DNA from: SAR86 cluster bacterium
Lineage (GTDB): Bacteria > Pseudomonadota > Gammaproteobacteria > Magnimaribacterales > D2472
Direction of reading: 5' to 3'
Assembly: GCA_023703615.1 (NCBI GenBank)
Contig: CP097971.1
Coordinates: forward strand, 522,315-586,314
DNA: 64,000 nt
The position numbers and the translations under genes are program-made. Positions 28,561-37,093 of the stretch are shown one piece after another. The number at the start of each line of letters is the position of its first letter. Within the stretch, counting starts at the first letter, position 1. Below the pieces are notes generated by a model, which ran no database searches, was not told the origin of the DNA, and saw nothing but the letters and a program-made list of their open reading frames with translations.

Positions 28561-30045
28561 TTATAACTCATCCTCTAGAGACTTATACAGATTTTTAATA
28601 GCAAAAATAACAATTATTGCGAAAGGAACTCCCAAAATAACAACTGATGTTTGAAGAGCAACCAAACCACCTGCTTTAAGTAATACAGCAGCAAGAACAC
28701 CTAAAAGGATAGCCCAAGTTGCTCTAGTAAAAATTGGAGAGTCATCATTAATATTAAATTGTTTTTTTGAGGAAAGCATTGATGCAACTAGAGATCCTGA
28801 ATCTGAGGAGGTAACGAAAAAAGTTACAATTAGGATTAAAGTAATTATTGATAATATTTTAGATAATGGATAGGCATCATAGAGTGAGAAAAGCGCAACT
28901 GGAAAATTATTAGAAACAATTTCACCTAAATTAGATGTTTCATTAATAACTTGATGTATTGCAGCATTTCCAAATATGCCCATCCAAATAAACACAATCA
29001 ATGAAGGAACAAAGAGAACACCAATTACAAACTCTTTAACAGTTCTACCATAGGATATTCTTGCTATGAATAAGGATACAAATGGAGCCCATGCAAACCA
29101 CCATGTAAAGTAAAAAAGCGTCCATCCATTTTGCCAAGAGCTCGTATCATATGCTTCGGTATAGGTTGCCGATTGAATAATTGAATTTAGATATGCACCA
29201 AAGTTTTGTACAAGCGAATTAAGGATAAAAATAGTAGGACCTAATGCAAAGACCACAAGAAGCATAAATAGGGCAATTATCATATTAACTTGAGATAGTC
29301 TTTTTATGCCCTTATCAAGGCCTAAACATACACTTATTAAACCTATAAACGTTATTACTATAATAATAATAAACTTATTTAAATCCGACTGAGCAATGCC
29401 AAAAATATGCTCAAGTCCAGCACTTATTTGCATTGTTCCAAGACCAAGTGAGGTAGCAACGCCAAAAACAGTAGTTAAAATTGCTATGATGTCTATGAAT
29501 ATTGAGAGAGTTTGATTGCTTGTAACTTTATCCCCAAGTAACGAGCTTACTCTAAACGGTAATTTTTTATTATAAGACGTGAAAGCAAAACATAAGCCAA
29601 GTGCTGAATATACTGCCCATCCATGAAGCCCCCAATGCAGATTAGCTAAACTTATAGCTTTTGCAGCGTTATAAGAACTATCACCGTCAATCATTTTAGG
29701 AAATGAAGATAGATGCATAACAGGTTCGCCAACCCCGTAAAACAACAACCCAATACCAAGACCCGCACTAAATAACATTGCTATCCAATTAATATAGGAG
29801 TAACTAGGAACAGCATCATAACCACCAAGACGAATATTCTTATATTTAGTAAATATTAAAAAGATCGAAAAAATTAAAAAGCCATTCGCTAAAAGTATTA
29901 TTAACCAACCAAGATATTCTGATAAAAATGTTTGTAAGTTTGTAAATAAAATTTCAGATAATTCTGAATTTAATGATACAAATACAGTTATTAATATTAC
30001 AGATAATACTGATATAAAAAAACGAGCTTTATTTATATTTTGCAT
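28561..30045 (-). CDS. BCCT-family transporter, second copy
   Basis: This 494-residue, 12-helix transporter shows GLGIGLLFYGVGEPVMH, the glycine-rich unwound helix that binds sodium and substrate in BetP/CaiT, and GWTLFYFTWWFAWAPFVSLFIARISYGRT, the aromatic-box helix. These are closer to BetP-type sequences than the copy at 22649, so the two may differ in substrate or coupling. It lies between a small membrane protein and a TonB receptor. No ribosome-binding site is clear. Confidence 0.93.
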   Translation of the reverse strand: MQNINKARFFISVLSVILITVFVSLNSELSEILFTNLQTFLSEYLGWLIILLANGFLIFSIFLIFTKYKNIRLGGYDAVPSYSYINWIAMLFSAGLGIGLLFYGVGEPVMHLSSFPKMIDGDSSYNAAKAISLANLHWGLHGWAVYSALGLCFAFTSYNKKLPFRVSSLLGDKVTSNQTLSIFIDIIAILTTVFGVATSLGLGTMQISAGLEHIFGIAQSDLNKFIIIIVITFIGLISVCLGLDKGIKRLSQVNMIIALFMLLVVFALGPTIFILNSLVQNFGAYLNSIIQSATYTEAYDTSSWQNGWTLFYFTWWFAWAPFVSLFIARISYGRTVKEFVIGVLFVPSLIVFIWMGIFGNAAIHQVINETSNLGEIVSNNFPVALFSLYDAYPLSKILSIITLILIVTFFVTSSDSGSLVASMLSSKKQFNINDDSPIFTRATWAILLGVLAAVLLKAGGLVALQTSVVILGVPFAIIVIFAIKNLYKSLEDEL

Positions 30046-30131
30046 AATTTTTAATGAATTGTTTAACTAGTGAAACATATTAATAATAAATTTTCTAGAA
30101 ATCAGACTCTTTTTTAAAGGTACTTATAAAT

Positions 30132-30159
30132 TTGCATCGAATTTTATAAGTGTTATAGT
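30132..30159 (+). promoter_or_regulatory. Putative promoter for second nutrient TonB receptor
   Basis: TTGCAT (30132-30137) and TATAGT (30154-30159) are spaced by 16 bases. Transcription would start near 30166, giving a leader of about 127 bases before the ATG at 30293, long for this window. Confidence 0.4.
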
Positions 30160-30185
30160 ATATTTAGACCGATTTAATGAAATTG

Positions 30186-30248
30186 CTGGTCTATAAATAA
30201 AGCTAAAATTCTCCAGGGGGAAACTGGGGGTTACCAGAAAGCTTATTT
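30186..30248 (+). promoter_or_regulatory. Structured, G-run-containing 5' leader
   Basis: Within the AT-rich leader of the TonB receptor lies an island with two GGGGG runs. An outer stem pairs 30195-30204 with 30240-30248 (one bulge). Inside, CCAG (30213-30216) can pair with CTGG (30224-30227), while CTGGT (30186-30190) can pair with ACCAG (30233-30237); these are alternative folds. It matches no riboswitch class I know. Confidence 0.4.
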
Positions 30249-30292
30249 GTATATGCAATTTAATATTAATTATTATATGAGGGGTCATATAT

Positions 30293-32722
30293 ATGTTTAA
30301 TTTAACTAATACAAAAGAACAGCTTAATAAGGTTCTCAATAAAGTATCTTTAGGTGTTTTAGGTTCATTTGCAGCAATTGTTCCGCAAACTGCTGAAGCA
30401 CAAGATCGTCAAATCGAAGAAGTAGTTGTTTCTGCTACTAAGAAAGACGAAAGCGCATCAAAGATACCAGTTACTGTTACAGCGCTAACTGAAGAAACAT
30501 TAAAGGAAATGAATGTATCTAACTTTGACGAATACATTGAATACCTTCCAAATGTTACAAACGCTGGTAGGGGTCCTGGACAATCAACTATCTATATTAG
30601 AGGTATGGCTGTTGATCCTGTTAATGTCTTTTTATCAGCCGCTCAAGGATCAACTCCTAACGTTGCTTTGTACTTAGATGAGCAACCATTGCAAGTTCCA
30701 GGAAGAAATTTGGATATTTATATTGCTGATATGGAAAGAATCGAAGTCTTACCTGGACCACAAGGAACATTGTATGGAGCAAGTTCACAAGCAGGTACTG
30801 TAAGACTTATAACAAATAAGCCTAAATTTAATACAACTGAAGGTGGAATAAACACTTCAGTGTTTGAAACAAAAAGTGGTGATGTAAGTAGATCATATGA
30901 TGTTTATTTCAATGCACCTTTAATTAGTGATGAATGGGCGATAAGAGGCGTATTTTATAATGCTAAAAATGGTGGTTATATTGATAATGTTCCAGGAACA
31001 TGGAGTGGTGAAGGTAGAGGTTCATTCCCATCAGGTGGAACAACTACTTTTGAAGTAGATGATAACGCTGCTTTAGTAGAAGAAAACTTCAATGATTCAG
31101 AATATACTGGTTTTAGAATTTCTTCAGCTCATTCTATAAATGATGATTGGGAAATGCTTATTACTCATTTAGATCAAGATCTGAGTGCTGACGGTGTTTT
31201 TGATTATGACCCTGCCAAAGGTGACTTATTAGTAAGCAGATTTGTTGAAGATACTCTTGATGATTCATTCTCACAAACTTCATTAACTCTTGAAGGAAGA
31301 TTGGGTAAACTTGATGCTTTATATACTGGAGCATATTTAGATAGAACTTCTAATCAAACTGTAGACTATAGTGGTTATGCAAATGTTGGTGCATGGTTGC
31401 CATACTATGTATGTAATGCATATGTTTATACATTATGTGGTTCTGCTACTGTTCAAGTAGATTTAATGGATAGTAATGAAAGAACTACCCATGAGTTTAG
31501 GGTATCTACAAATGAATTTTGGGATTCACCAGTAACTTTTACAGCAGGTGTTTTTATTGATGATAGTCAATTAATTACTCAAAACGATTATGGATACCTA
31601 GGTACACTTGATACTCCAGCTGCTATAGCAGGCTGGGGTGCATATTATATTGCTAACTCACCAATACCTGGTGCATATGCTTCAAATCCAAATCCAAGAC
31701 CAATGCAATACAGATTCTTTAATGATATTTTAAGAACTGAGGAGCAAACTGCATATTTTGCTGAAGTTACTTATCCATTATCAGATAGACTTGATATAAC
31801 TGTTGGTGCTCGTAATTATGATTTAGATGTTGACTTTAGAGGGCAATCTAAATTTGGTTATAGAGGAGCTAATGTTGCAAATGGAAGAGACTATGATGCT
31901 GGAGTTCATGGAACAGAGCCGCTAAATATGAGTGATACCATAACTAAGGTTACTGTTAGCTTTCAACAAGATGAAGATACTCTCTATTACTTTACAAGAT
32001 CAGAGGGGTATAGACCTGGTGGATTTAATAGAGGAGGTCTACTCGCTTCAAGAAACGCAGCATATGCGTCACCTCCATTAACATATGGAACAGACGATAC
32101 TATAAACACAGAGTTTGGTGTCAAAACAGTATTGCTTGATGGCTCAATGAGACTTAATGCAACATACTATGATGTTGACTGGTCTGATATTCAAACATCA
32201 AGATTTGATCCCGTTAATATTTCAATATTAACATTTATAGAAAATGCAGCTGACGCATCAGTTAGTGGTTTCGAAGCCGATGTATTATGGTATCCAACTG
32301 ATAATCTTACGTTATCAAGTGCCGTTACTGTTAATGATACCGAGGTTACACGTTTAAAAGCTCAAATTATTGAAATTGCACCTGTAGGTAGTCAGCTACC
32401 ACTATCACCAGAGGTTCAATGGAATTTAAGAATGAGATATGACTCAGAATTTGGAGGTAATCCAAGTTATACACAAATAGCAATAAAAAGTGCTGATGAA
32501 TCCTTTAGTTCACTTGAACAGGAAAAAAGATATCAACAAGATGCATACAAGATTCTTGATATGGCTTGGGGTATTCAAGTAGGAAACACAGATGTAGAAT
32601 TTTTTGCTAGAAATGTCACTGATGAAAGAGCTCAACTATACTTTAATGACCAAGATGATATTCCTAGAATATCTACTAATAGACCAAGGAATGTTGGTGT
32701 TAGAGTATCATATAGTTTTTAA
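30293..32722 (+). CDS. TonB-dependent receptor
   Basis: This 809-residue outer-membrane receptor has a long N-terminal stretch before its signal core (VSLGVLGSFAAIVPQTAEAQ), then a TonB box (IEEVVVSATKKDES) and plug ending LPGPQGTLYGASSQAGTVRLITNKP. The barrel ends GVRVSYSF. It is a clear paralogue of the protein at 19475, including matching plug residues and a cysteine pair in the loop PYYVCNAYVYTLCGS, but without the tyrosine expansion. Ligand unknown. GAGGGG precedes the ATG. A TPR-sulfotransferase gene follows. Confidence 0.92.
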   Translation: MFNLTNTKEQLNKVLNKVSLGVLGSFAAIVPQTAEAQDRQIEEVVVSATKKDESASKIPVTVTALTEETLKEMNVSNFDEYIEYLPNVTNAGRGPGQSTIYIRGMAVDPVNVFLSAAQGSTPNVALYLDEQPLQVPGRNLDIYIADMERIEVLPGPQGTLYGASSQAGTVRLITNKPKFNTTEGGINTSVFETKSGDVSRSYDVYFNAPLISDEWAIRGVFYNAKNGGYIDNVPGTWSGEGRGSFPSGGTTTFEVDDNAALVEENFNDSEYTGFRISSAHSINDDWEMLITHLDQDLSADGVFDYDPAKGDLLVSRFVEDTLDDSFSQTSLTLEGRLGKLDALYTGAYLDRTSNQTVDYSGYANVGAWLPYYVCNAYVYTLCGSATVQVDLMDSNERTTHEFRVSTNEFWDSPVTFTAGVFIDDSQLITQNDYGYLGTLDTPAAIAGWGAYYIANSPIPGAYASNPNPRPMQYRFFNDILRTEEQTAYFAEVTYPLSDRLDITVGARNYDLDVDFRGQSKFGYRGANVANGRDYDAGVHGTEPLNMSDTITKVTVSFQQDEDTLYYFTRSEGYRPGGFNRGGLLASRNAAYASPPLTYGTDDTINTEFGVKTVLLDGSMRLNATYYDVDWSDIQTSRFDPVNISILTFIENAADASVSGFEADVLWYPTDNLTLSSAVTVNDTEVTRLKAQIIEIAPVGSQLPLSPEVQWNLRMRYDSEFGGNPSYTQIAIKSADESFSSLEQEKRYQQDAYKILDMAWGIQVGNTDVEFFARNVTDERAQLYFNDQDDIPRISTNRPRNVGVRVSYSF

Positions 32723-32738
32723 GATAAACTAAAAAATT

Positions 32739-32764
32739 AAAAGGCCAGTTTATTCTGGCCTTTT
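32739..32764 (+). terminator. Intrinsic terminator after TonB receptor
   Basis: AAAAGGCCAG (32739-32748) pairs with CTGGCCTTTT (32755-32764), and the T run continues. It lies 17 bases after the receptor stop and ends 11 bases before the next ATG, so the sulfotransferase may use read-through or an unseen promoter. Confidence 0.88.
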
Positions 32765-32775
32765 TTTTATTTAAC

Positions 32776-34728
32776 ATGGAAGAAAAAACAACATTTAAAG
32801 AAGCTGAGACCTTAATTAGAAGTAGAAAATTTAAGGAAGCTCTCAATTACATAAATAAAAAAAGAAATAAAATATCGAATAAAGATTTTTTTTATTTAAG
32901 TGCTGTCTGTAATCGTTACCTCGATCATACTAAAACAGCATTAACTTGTTTAGATCAGTTAATACAAATTGCACCAGAGTATGGAAGAGCTTATCAAGAA
33001 TTTGGTCATATATATCTTAAAGAAAAGAATAAAGATATGTCATTGAAGGCGTATATGCGAGCAGTAAGGCATAACCCATCTCTTCATGCTTCTTGGTTGG
33101 GAATCCTAGCTCATGAAAATATCACAGATTCATTACGAGAATATGCAGAAAAAAATATTTTTTATCTTAAGAATCTTGAACCAGAATTAAAATCTGTTCT
33201 GAGTTTTATTCATGAAAGCAAATTAGCTAAAGCTGACAATTTATGTAGACATTTTTTGATTGAAAATCCTCATCATATTGAAGCAATGAGATTATTGGCC
33301 AAAATTGGTTCAGAATTATATATATATGATGATGCTGAGTTCTTGCTTGAAAGTTCAATGTTATTTGATCCAACAAATGTTCAAGTTAGATTTGATTACA
33401 TAACTATTTTAATTAAAAGACAAAAATATGGTGAAGCATTAAAACATGCAAAAAATTTATATAAAGATCATCCAAGCAACTCAAATGCTAAAAAAGCACT
33501 CGCAACGTGTCTTTTTAGAACAGATGGTTATAAAGAATCACTTGAGTTATATGATTCAATTCTTGAAGAAGAAAAAAATAATACAGATATTTATCTTTCA
33601 AAAGGACATTTATATAAAACATCTGGAGATATTGATAAAGCAATTTCTTCATATAAAAAATGCTATGAAATAGATAGATATTTTGGTGACTCTTATTGGA
33701 GCTTAGCTAATTTAAAAACCTATAAATTTACAGACAAAGAAATAAAAAATTTAACTAAAATGGTATTAGATGAAAATGTATCCAAAAATGAAAAGATATT
33801 TATGCATTTTGCATTAGGTAAAGCTTTTGAGGACCTTAAAGACTATCAGAGTTCATTTAACAACTATCATTTAGCCAACAAACTCAAAAAAGAATCATCT
33901 TTATTTAAATACCAAGACTATATAGATGACTGTAATAATCAGAAAACTGTATGTACAAAAGATTTATTTAGTACAAAAAATGAATGGGGTTTTACATCAG
34001 ATGAGCCTATATTTATCCTTGGTTTGCCAAGAGCTGGTTCAACTCTCATCGAACAAATCATCGCATCTCATTCAAAAGTTGAAGGAACACATGAACTACC
34101 AAATATAATCTCTACCGCACACAAATTAAATCAAAGAAGAGTTCAAGATATTAATTCAAAATATCCTGATATTTTGTTAGCTATGTCAGAACCTGAACTA
34201 GAAGTGATAGGTAAGAAATACATCAATGACGCTAGAGTTTTCAGAACAGACAAAGAATTTTTTATTGATAAAATGCCAAATAATTTTAGACATATTGGTC
34301 TAATAAAATTAATCTTACCTAATGCAAAAATTATAGATATAAGAAGAAGCTCGATGTCAGCTTGTTTTTCATGCTATAAACAACTTTTCGCAGAAGGCCA
34401 GGAGTTTACATATGACTTTAAGGATTTGGCAATTTATTATAATGAATATGTTGAGTTAATGGATCATTGGAATAATGTTTTGCCAGGCAAAATTTTGTCA
34501 ATTAAATATGAAGACGTAGTAATGGATCTGGAAAATTCAGTAAAAGAAATTTTAGATTATTGCAAATTACCTTTTGAGCAAAATTGCATAGAGTTTTACA
34601 AAAACAAAAGATCTGTTAAGACACCAAGTGCAGAACAAGTAAGACAACCTATTTATCAAAGTGGACTTAATTATTGGAAAAATTATGAATCTTACTTAAC
34701 TGAATTGAAATCAAACTTAAAATATTGA
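32776..34728 (+). CDS. TPR-repeat sulfotransferase, second copy
   Basis: This 650-residue paralogue of the 24125 gene has TPR repeats over about 380 residues and a sulfotransferase domain. The PAPS loop ILGLPRAGSTLIEQIIASHS begins near residue 414, EGTHELPNI follows, and the 3'-phosphate site NAKIIDIRRSSMSACFSC is present. Both copies share KTPSAEQVRQPIY or a near match close to the C-terminus. It is cytosolic by lack of a signal. It directly follows a TonB receptor and terminator. The acceptor is unknown. Confidence 0.88.
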   Translation: MEEKTTFKEAETLIRSRKFKEALNYINKKRNKISNKDFFYLSAVCNRYLDHTKTALTCLDQLIQIAPEYGRAYQEFGHIYLKEKNKDMSLKAYMRAVRHNPSLHASWLGILAHENITDSLREYAEKNIFYLKNLEPELKSVLSFIHESKLAKADNLCRHFLIENPHHIEAMRLLAKIGSELYIYDDAEFLLESSMLFDPTNVQVRFDYITILIKRQKYGEALKHAKNLYKDHPSNSNAKKALATCLFRTDGYKESLELYDSILEEEKNNTDIYLSKGHLYKTSGDIDKAISSYKKCYEIDRYFGDSYWSLANLKTYKFTDKEIKNLTKMVLDENVSKNEKIFMHFALGKAFEDLKDYQSSFNNYHLANKLKKESSLFKYQDYIDDCNNQKTVCTKDLFSTKNEWGFTSDEPIFILGLPRAGSTLIEQIIASHSKVEGTHELPNIISTAHKLNQRRVQDINSKYPDILLAMSEPELEVIGKKYINDARVFRTDKEFFIDKMPNNFRHIGLIKLILPNAKIIDIRRSSMSACFSCYKQLFAEGQEFTYDFKDLAIYYNEYVELMDHWNNVLPGKILSIKYEDVVMDLENSVKEILDYCKLPFEQNCIEFYKNKRSVKTPSAEQVRQPIYQSGLNYWKNYESYLTELKSNLKY

Positions 34729-34773
34729 TTAATTTTAAAAATAATTTAGGATAGTAAAAATGGAAAAATTATT

Positions 34774-35154
34774 ATGATAGAAATTATTTTAATAACAGGT
34801 ATATTTTATTTACTTCAACTTTTAACACCGATGACATTATCATTAACTAAAGTCTCTATGTTTGATTTTTTATCAACAGCTAAAGAGCCAATTAGTTATT
34901 CAGACTCAGCACTAAGAGCACAAAGGGCCTTAAATAATTTTAAAGAATCACTTCCGTTCTTTTTAGTAATTTCGGTATTGTCAATACTACTCAGTGTAGA
35001 CAACACAGCACTTGCAAGCAATTGGTTGATAGTAAGAGTAATTTACTTATTTTTAGCAATAATGAACTTTTATAAGTATCCTTATATTAGAACACCTCTT
35101 TGGTTTGTCTCAATAGGTATTTTAATTTCTATGGGGTTAAATTTAGTTGCATAA
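34774..35154 (+). CDS. MAPEG-family membrane protein
   Basis: This 126-residue four-helix protein has the MAPEG mark RAQRALNNFKESLPFFLVISVL, with the helix-2 arginine and asparagine-phenylalanine pattern used in glutathione binding. Bacterial members may conjugate or reduce lipid peroxides, but many are uncharacterised. A five-codon mini-ORF starts at 34760 and overlaps the ATG region; I regard it as chance. The hairpin at 35157 begins right after the stop codon. Confidence 0.8.
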   Translation: MIEIILITGIFYLLQLLTPMTLSLTKVSMFDFLSTAKEPISYSDSALRAQRALNNFKESLPFFLVISVLSILLSVDNTALASNWLIVRVIYLFLAIMNFYKYPYIRTPLWFVSIGILISMGLNLVA

Positions 35155-35262
35155 AAAATGCGACCTTTATATTTGAGGGGATAACAAAGGTCGCATTACT
35201 GTTTTAAGAGCTTTAAAAGGGGGATTGCCTAGATTGCTCTATATCAAAGTCCTATTAAACTT
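35151..35262 (-). ncRNA. Candidate small RNA with two C-rich anti-Shine-Dalgarno loops
   Basis: On the minus strand a perfect TATAAT (35267-35272) could start a transcript near 35260. It would hold a hairpin with a C-rich loop (35207-35240), then a 12-bp terminator-type hairpin (35157-35197) with loop GUUAUCCCCUCAAAUAU, then a U-run at 35158-35152. The architecture resembles anti-Shine-Dalgarno (cuckoo-type) sRNAs of rhizobia. No good -35 was seen. There is no transcript evidence, and the second hairpin could simply terminate the MAPEG gene on the plus strand. Confidence 0.3.
35157..35197. terminator. 12-bp hairpin after MAPEG gene
   Basis: AATGCGACCTTT (35157-35168) pairs perfectly with AAAGGTCGCATT (35186-35197) around a 17-base loop. 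The U-tract is better on the minus strand (TTTTTT directly after the stem) than on the plus strand, where ACTGTTTT follows. It could act both ways. Confidence 0.6.
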
Positions 35263-35268
35263 TGATAT
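35241..35268. repeat. 10-bp perfect inverted repeat
   Basis: ATATCAAAGT (35241-35250) and ACTTTGATAT (35259-35268) flank an 8-base spacer and touch the TATAAT elements present on both strands at 35267-35274. This could be an operator or a hairpin at the start of the candidate sRNA. Confidence 0.5.
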
Positions 35269-35389
35269 TATAATTAGATAATATATGTGAAACATTTTTA
35301 TGAAGAAAATGTCACTTTTATGTATATTAATGTGTCAAATCATATATTATTTTACAGTTACTAAAAATTTAAAATTTAAAATTATTACT

Positions 35390-35821
35390 ATGAACTTACA
35401 AAGAACACTTTTATTATTTTTTATTATCGTTATACCCTTAGAAGCAGTTAAATATGACAAATTAAAACCAAATGTTCTTTATGATAGAGCAGTCAAATAT
35501 CTTGATAACGAAAATTTTACAAAAGCACTCAAAGCTTTAAAAACTTACACTAAATCTCAACCGAACGATGCTGATGGTTGGAATTTATATGGTTATACAT
35601 CAAGAAAAATGGGTAAATTTGATAAAGCAAAAATTTATTATGATAAGGCTCTTGAAATTGATCCTAACCACAAAGGAGCGCTCGAATATCAGGGTGAGCT
35701 ATTTATACAAACAAACAGAATTGATTTAGCATATCAAAACTTAAATAAACTTGATGAACTATGCCCGAACTCATGTTTTGAGCTTGAACAGCTGAAAGAA
35801 TCATTATTAAAATATAAATAA
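35390..35821 (+). CDS. Secreted TPR protein
   Basis: This 143-residue protein has a signal peptide (MNLQRTLLLFFIIVIPLEA) and about three TPR units, such as LYDRAVKYLDNENFTKALKALKTY and WNLYGYTSRKMGKFDKAKIYYDKALEIDPNHKGALEYQGEL. It is probably periplasmic and acts as a small binding scaffold. The open frame reaches upstream to 35300, but those 30 codons are AT-rich and the ATG at 35390 restores a normal signal peptide. It precedes a hydrolase gene by 26 bases. Confidence 0.75.
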   Translation: MNLQRTLLLFFIIVIPLEAVKYDKLKPNVLYDRAVKYLDNENFTKALKALKTYTKSQPNDADGWNLYGYTSRKMGKFDKAKIYYDKALEIDPNHKGALEYQGELFIQTNRIDLAYQNLNKLDELCPNSCFELEQLKESLLKYK

Positions 35822-35847
35822 AGTTGTAACCATTAAGATTTTGTAAA

Positions 35848-36681
35848 GTGAAAAAAATAATCATCTTTTTTATTTTTATAATCTCATCTTTATACCTAAT
35901 AACCGACGAAATAGTTTTCCCTGAAGAATATTCTTATGGAGATAATATTTCTCAAAAAATTGATTTGTATAGAGGAAAATCAGATAAAGTTCTTGTTTGG
36001 ATTCACGGCGGTGGATGGTTGTTTGGTAACAAAAGAGCAGAAAGATGGATAAATAGATTTGAGAATCATTTTGTTGACAATAAGGATCATAATGTATTTA
36101 TGATAGGTTACAGAATTGGTAGAAATACTGCTCCAAATGCAGTTGAAGATGTTTTATGTGCTTATAATAAAATTCTTGAAATTAGTTTTAGTGAAGGCTT
36201 TTCAACAGATGATGTAATTGTTGCAGGTGCTAGTGCTGGAGGCCATTTAGCTCTTCTTATTGGTTTATATGATCAAAGAAACGTCAGTTTATGCAAGATT
36301 AATAATAAACCAAAGGCGGTAATAAATTTATTTGGTATAACTGACATAAAAAAAACTTCTGACTATTTAGATGCAGAAAAGTTTTTTACTGCATTAAACT
36401 ATGTTAAAACCTGGATATTACCAGATAAAGATCTTGAAAAAATTTCACTTAATTATTCGCCAATCAATATGACTGTTATTAAAGCTCCAAATTTTTTAAC
36501 TATACACGGCACCAAAGACTCATGGGTGCCATATAATCAAGCAGTATTACTAGACACTAAACTTCAGGAAAATCATAAATTGTTAACTATTGATAATGGA
36601 CGACATTATAGATTTAGTGAAAGTCAAAATGAATTAATAAGAACTGAAATAAAAAAATTTATTGATATTAACTATAATTAA
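35848..36681 (+). CDS. Secreted or anchored alpha/beta hydrolase (carboxylesterase/BD-FAE type)
   Basis: This 277-residue protein starts with a hydrophobic N-terminus (IIIFFIFIISSLYLI) that is a signal peptide or anchor. It has the HGGG oxyanion motif (WIHGGGWLFG, residues 51-60), nucleophile S129 in GASAGG, the acid in GTKDSWVPY and histidine in GRHYRF. Those features fit the BD-FAE / esterase-lipase group acting on feruloyl or acetyl esters. The start is GTG at 35848; no ATG is near. Confidence 0.8.
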   Translation: MKKIIIFFIFIISSLYLITDEIVFPEEYSYGDNISQKIDLYRGKSDKVLVWIHGGGWLFGNKRAERWINRFENHFVDNKDHNVFMIGYRIGRNTAPNAVEDVLCAYNKILEISFSEGFSTDDVIVAGASAGGHLALLIGLYDQRNVSLCKINNKPKAVINLFGITDIKKTSDYLDAEKFFTALNYVKTWILPDKDLEKISLNYSPINMTVIKAPNFLTIHGTKDSWVPYNQAVLLDTKLQENHKLLTIDNGRHYRFSESQNELIRTEIKKFIDINYN

Positions 36682-36689
36682 ATCAATAT

Positions 36690-37037
36690 TTAATTAAGAG
36701 CTCGTTCAACTCTTCTTGTTCCTCTATGAACACAGCTCAAGTTTGAAGTATCATTGTCAATAAGAGTAATTATTTCATGATTAAACATACAAAAATTCTG
36801 AATAAGATCCGTAATATATACTTTACTGACGTCAGCTTCTAAGAAACTTGTTACTGATAGAATGTCATATTTTTTACATTGTACAATTTTTTCAATTGCA
36901 TAATTATAAGGATCAAGAGAGTTTTGAAGTCTTTTGGTAATAATCACTGAACACTTATTATCAAAATCAGCATATGTGTATGCCGACAGAAATAAAAAAG
37001 AAAATAAAACAACGAAACTATAAATTTTATTTATCAT
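36690..37037 (-). CDS. Small cysteine-containing secreted protein, unknown function
   Basis: This 115-residue protein has a signal peptide (VVLFSFLFLSAYTYA) and four cysteines in the mature part (CSVII, VQCKKYD, NFCMFN, LSCVHRG), consistent with two disulfides. The product ends RRVERALN. I do not recognise a family. The ATG at 37037 is preferred over a TTG two codons earlier. It converges on the BD-FAE-type hydrolase and diverges from the PDZ gene. Confidence 0.6.
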   Translation of the reverse strand: MINKIYSFVVLFSFLFLSAYTYADFDNKCSVIITKRLQNSLDPYNYAIEKIVQCKKYDILSVTSFLEADVSKVYITDLIQNFCMFNHEIITLIDNDTSNLSCVHRGTRRVERALN

Positions 37038-37093
37038 AAACAATATTAATTATTATATACTAATGGCTTAATGATTATTAAGGATACAACTTC

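Noticed and set aside
30211-30240. G-quadruplex in the TonB leader
   Set aside because: Only two G-runs of five occur on the strand, too few for an intramolecular quadruplex.
34760-34777. Five-codon leader peptide before the MAPEG gene
   Set aside because: Too short to distinguish from chance in AT-rich sequence; no attenuator structure follows it.
35195-35280. Short plus-strand frame after GAGGGGATAAC with an ATT start
   Set aside because: No canonical start, wrong spacing from the purine run and only about 26 codons; the stretch is better explained by hairpins.
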